Source: an uncultured bacterium (lineage in GTDB: Bacteria > Cyanobacteriota > Vampirovibrionia > Gastranaerophilales > Gastranaerophilaceae). From it: a DNA stretch of 12,528 nt. The first letter of the stretch is position 1, and each line of letters opens with the position of its first letter. Under the pieces are notes generated by a model. The model was not told the DNA's origin, searched no databases, and saw only the letters and a list, made by a program, of their open reading frames with translations. Made by a program: the position numbers and the translations under genes. The stretch spans positions 1 through 12,528 of the forward strand of contig CASECH010000037.1 in assembly GCA_949286405.1 (NCBI GenBank), in the 5' to 3' direction. Shown here in pieces: positions 12,443 to 12,528 of the stretch.

Positions 12443-12528
12443 ATGACAAACAAGAAAAATATAAAAGATTTAATAAAAAGTTTTACCCAAGAAGACTTCA
12501 CTGAACATAGAGTTAATCTTCATATTCA
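12443..12528 (+). CDS. Start of a gene, possibly PHP-domain phosphoesterase (partial)
   Basis: The first 28 codons run off the right edge. The peptide begins MTNKKNIKDLIKSF and ends HRVNLHI, with the next codon starting CA (His or Gln). An N-L-H-x-H(T) pattern near the N-terminus is how PHP-domain metal-dependent phosphoesterases begin, so a PHP protein is a reasonable guess. There is no clear Shine-Dalgarno before the ATG, only an A-rich stretch, and a candidate promoter lies upstream. It is divergent from the membrane protein gene. Coding is supported by the open frame and promoter; function is tentative. Confidence 0.5.
   Translation, partial: MTNKKNIKDLIKSFTQEDFTEHRVNLHI

Noticed and set aside
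1..12528. CRISPR array, insertion sequence, integrase, tRNA or rRNA
   Set aside because: No regular spaced direct repeats, transposase motif, cloverleaf-like GTTC/TTCGAAT segment or rRNA sequence was seen by reading; an automated scan could still reveal a short ncRNA.

Overview
This is an AT-rich, densely packed bacterial chromosomal window with short intergenic gaps, Shine-Dalgarno-led genes and consensus-like sigma70-type promoters. Adjacency of a meso-diaminopimelate decarboxylase (lysA) and a CdaA-type diadenylate cyclase is, as I recall it, a cyanobacterial arrangement. Together with the low GC, the gut-type NanE and a pseudopilin-like protein carrying a DVNG...KPNKSGYDLF signature, it suggests a non-photosynthetic relative of Cyanobacteria (Gastranaerophilales/Melainabacteria). 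This assignment is an inference; no rRNA is present to settle it.

Layout. (1) 4755 down to 1, minus strand: a probable six-gene operon nanE - ROK sugar kinase - 72-aa unknown - UbiA/MenA-like prenyltransferase - lysA - cdaA (cut by the window edge). Most of it fits cell-envelope metabolism: amino-sugar salvage toward GlcNAc-6-P, lysine supply from DAP, and c-di-AMP signalling. (2) 4818-6149, plus: an M16 zinc peptidase, divergent from nanE across a 42-bp near-palindrome that holds both -10 boxes. (3) 6151-7302: a 71-aa unknown protein (minus) divergent from a small XRE-type repressor that is followed by a family 4 uracil-DNA glycosylase (plus). The shared 100-bp region carries overlapping divergent promoters and a 20-bp dyad. 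(4) 9614 down to 7306, minus: an IlvB-like ThDP enzyme with unusual residues, coupled by TAATG to a pseudopilin-like protein. (5) 12361 down to 9721, minus: a six-segment membrane protein, a four-Cys small protein and RNase PH, then two small secreted Lys/Ala-rich coiled-coil proteins with their own promoter and a terminator. (6) 12443 to the right edge, plus: the first 28 codons of a gene whose last visible residues suggest a PHP-domain protein.

No tRNA, rRNA, CRISPR, insertion sequence or phage integrase was seen, and no stretch over 300 bases lacks a gene. The strongest candidates for something undescribed are the XRE/71-aa divergent module, the secreted Lys-rich pair, the divergent IlvB coupled to a pseudopilin, and two apparently leaderless starts (nanE and the XRE gene).
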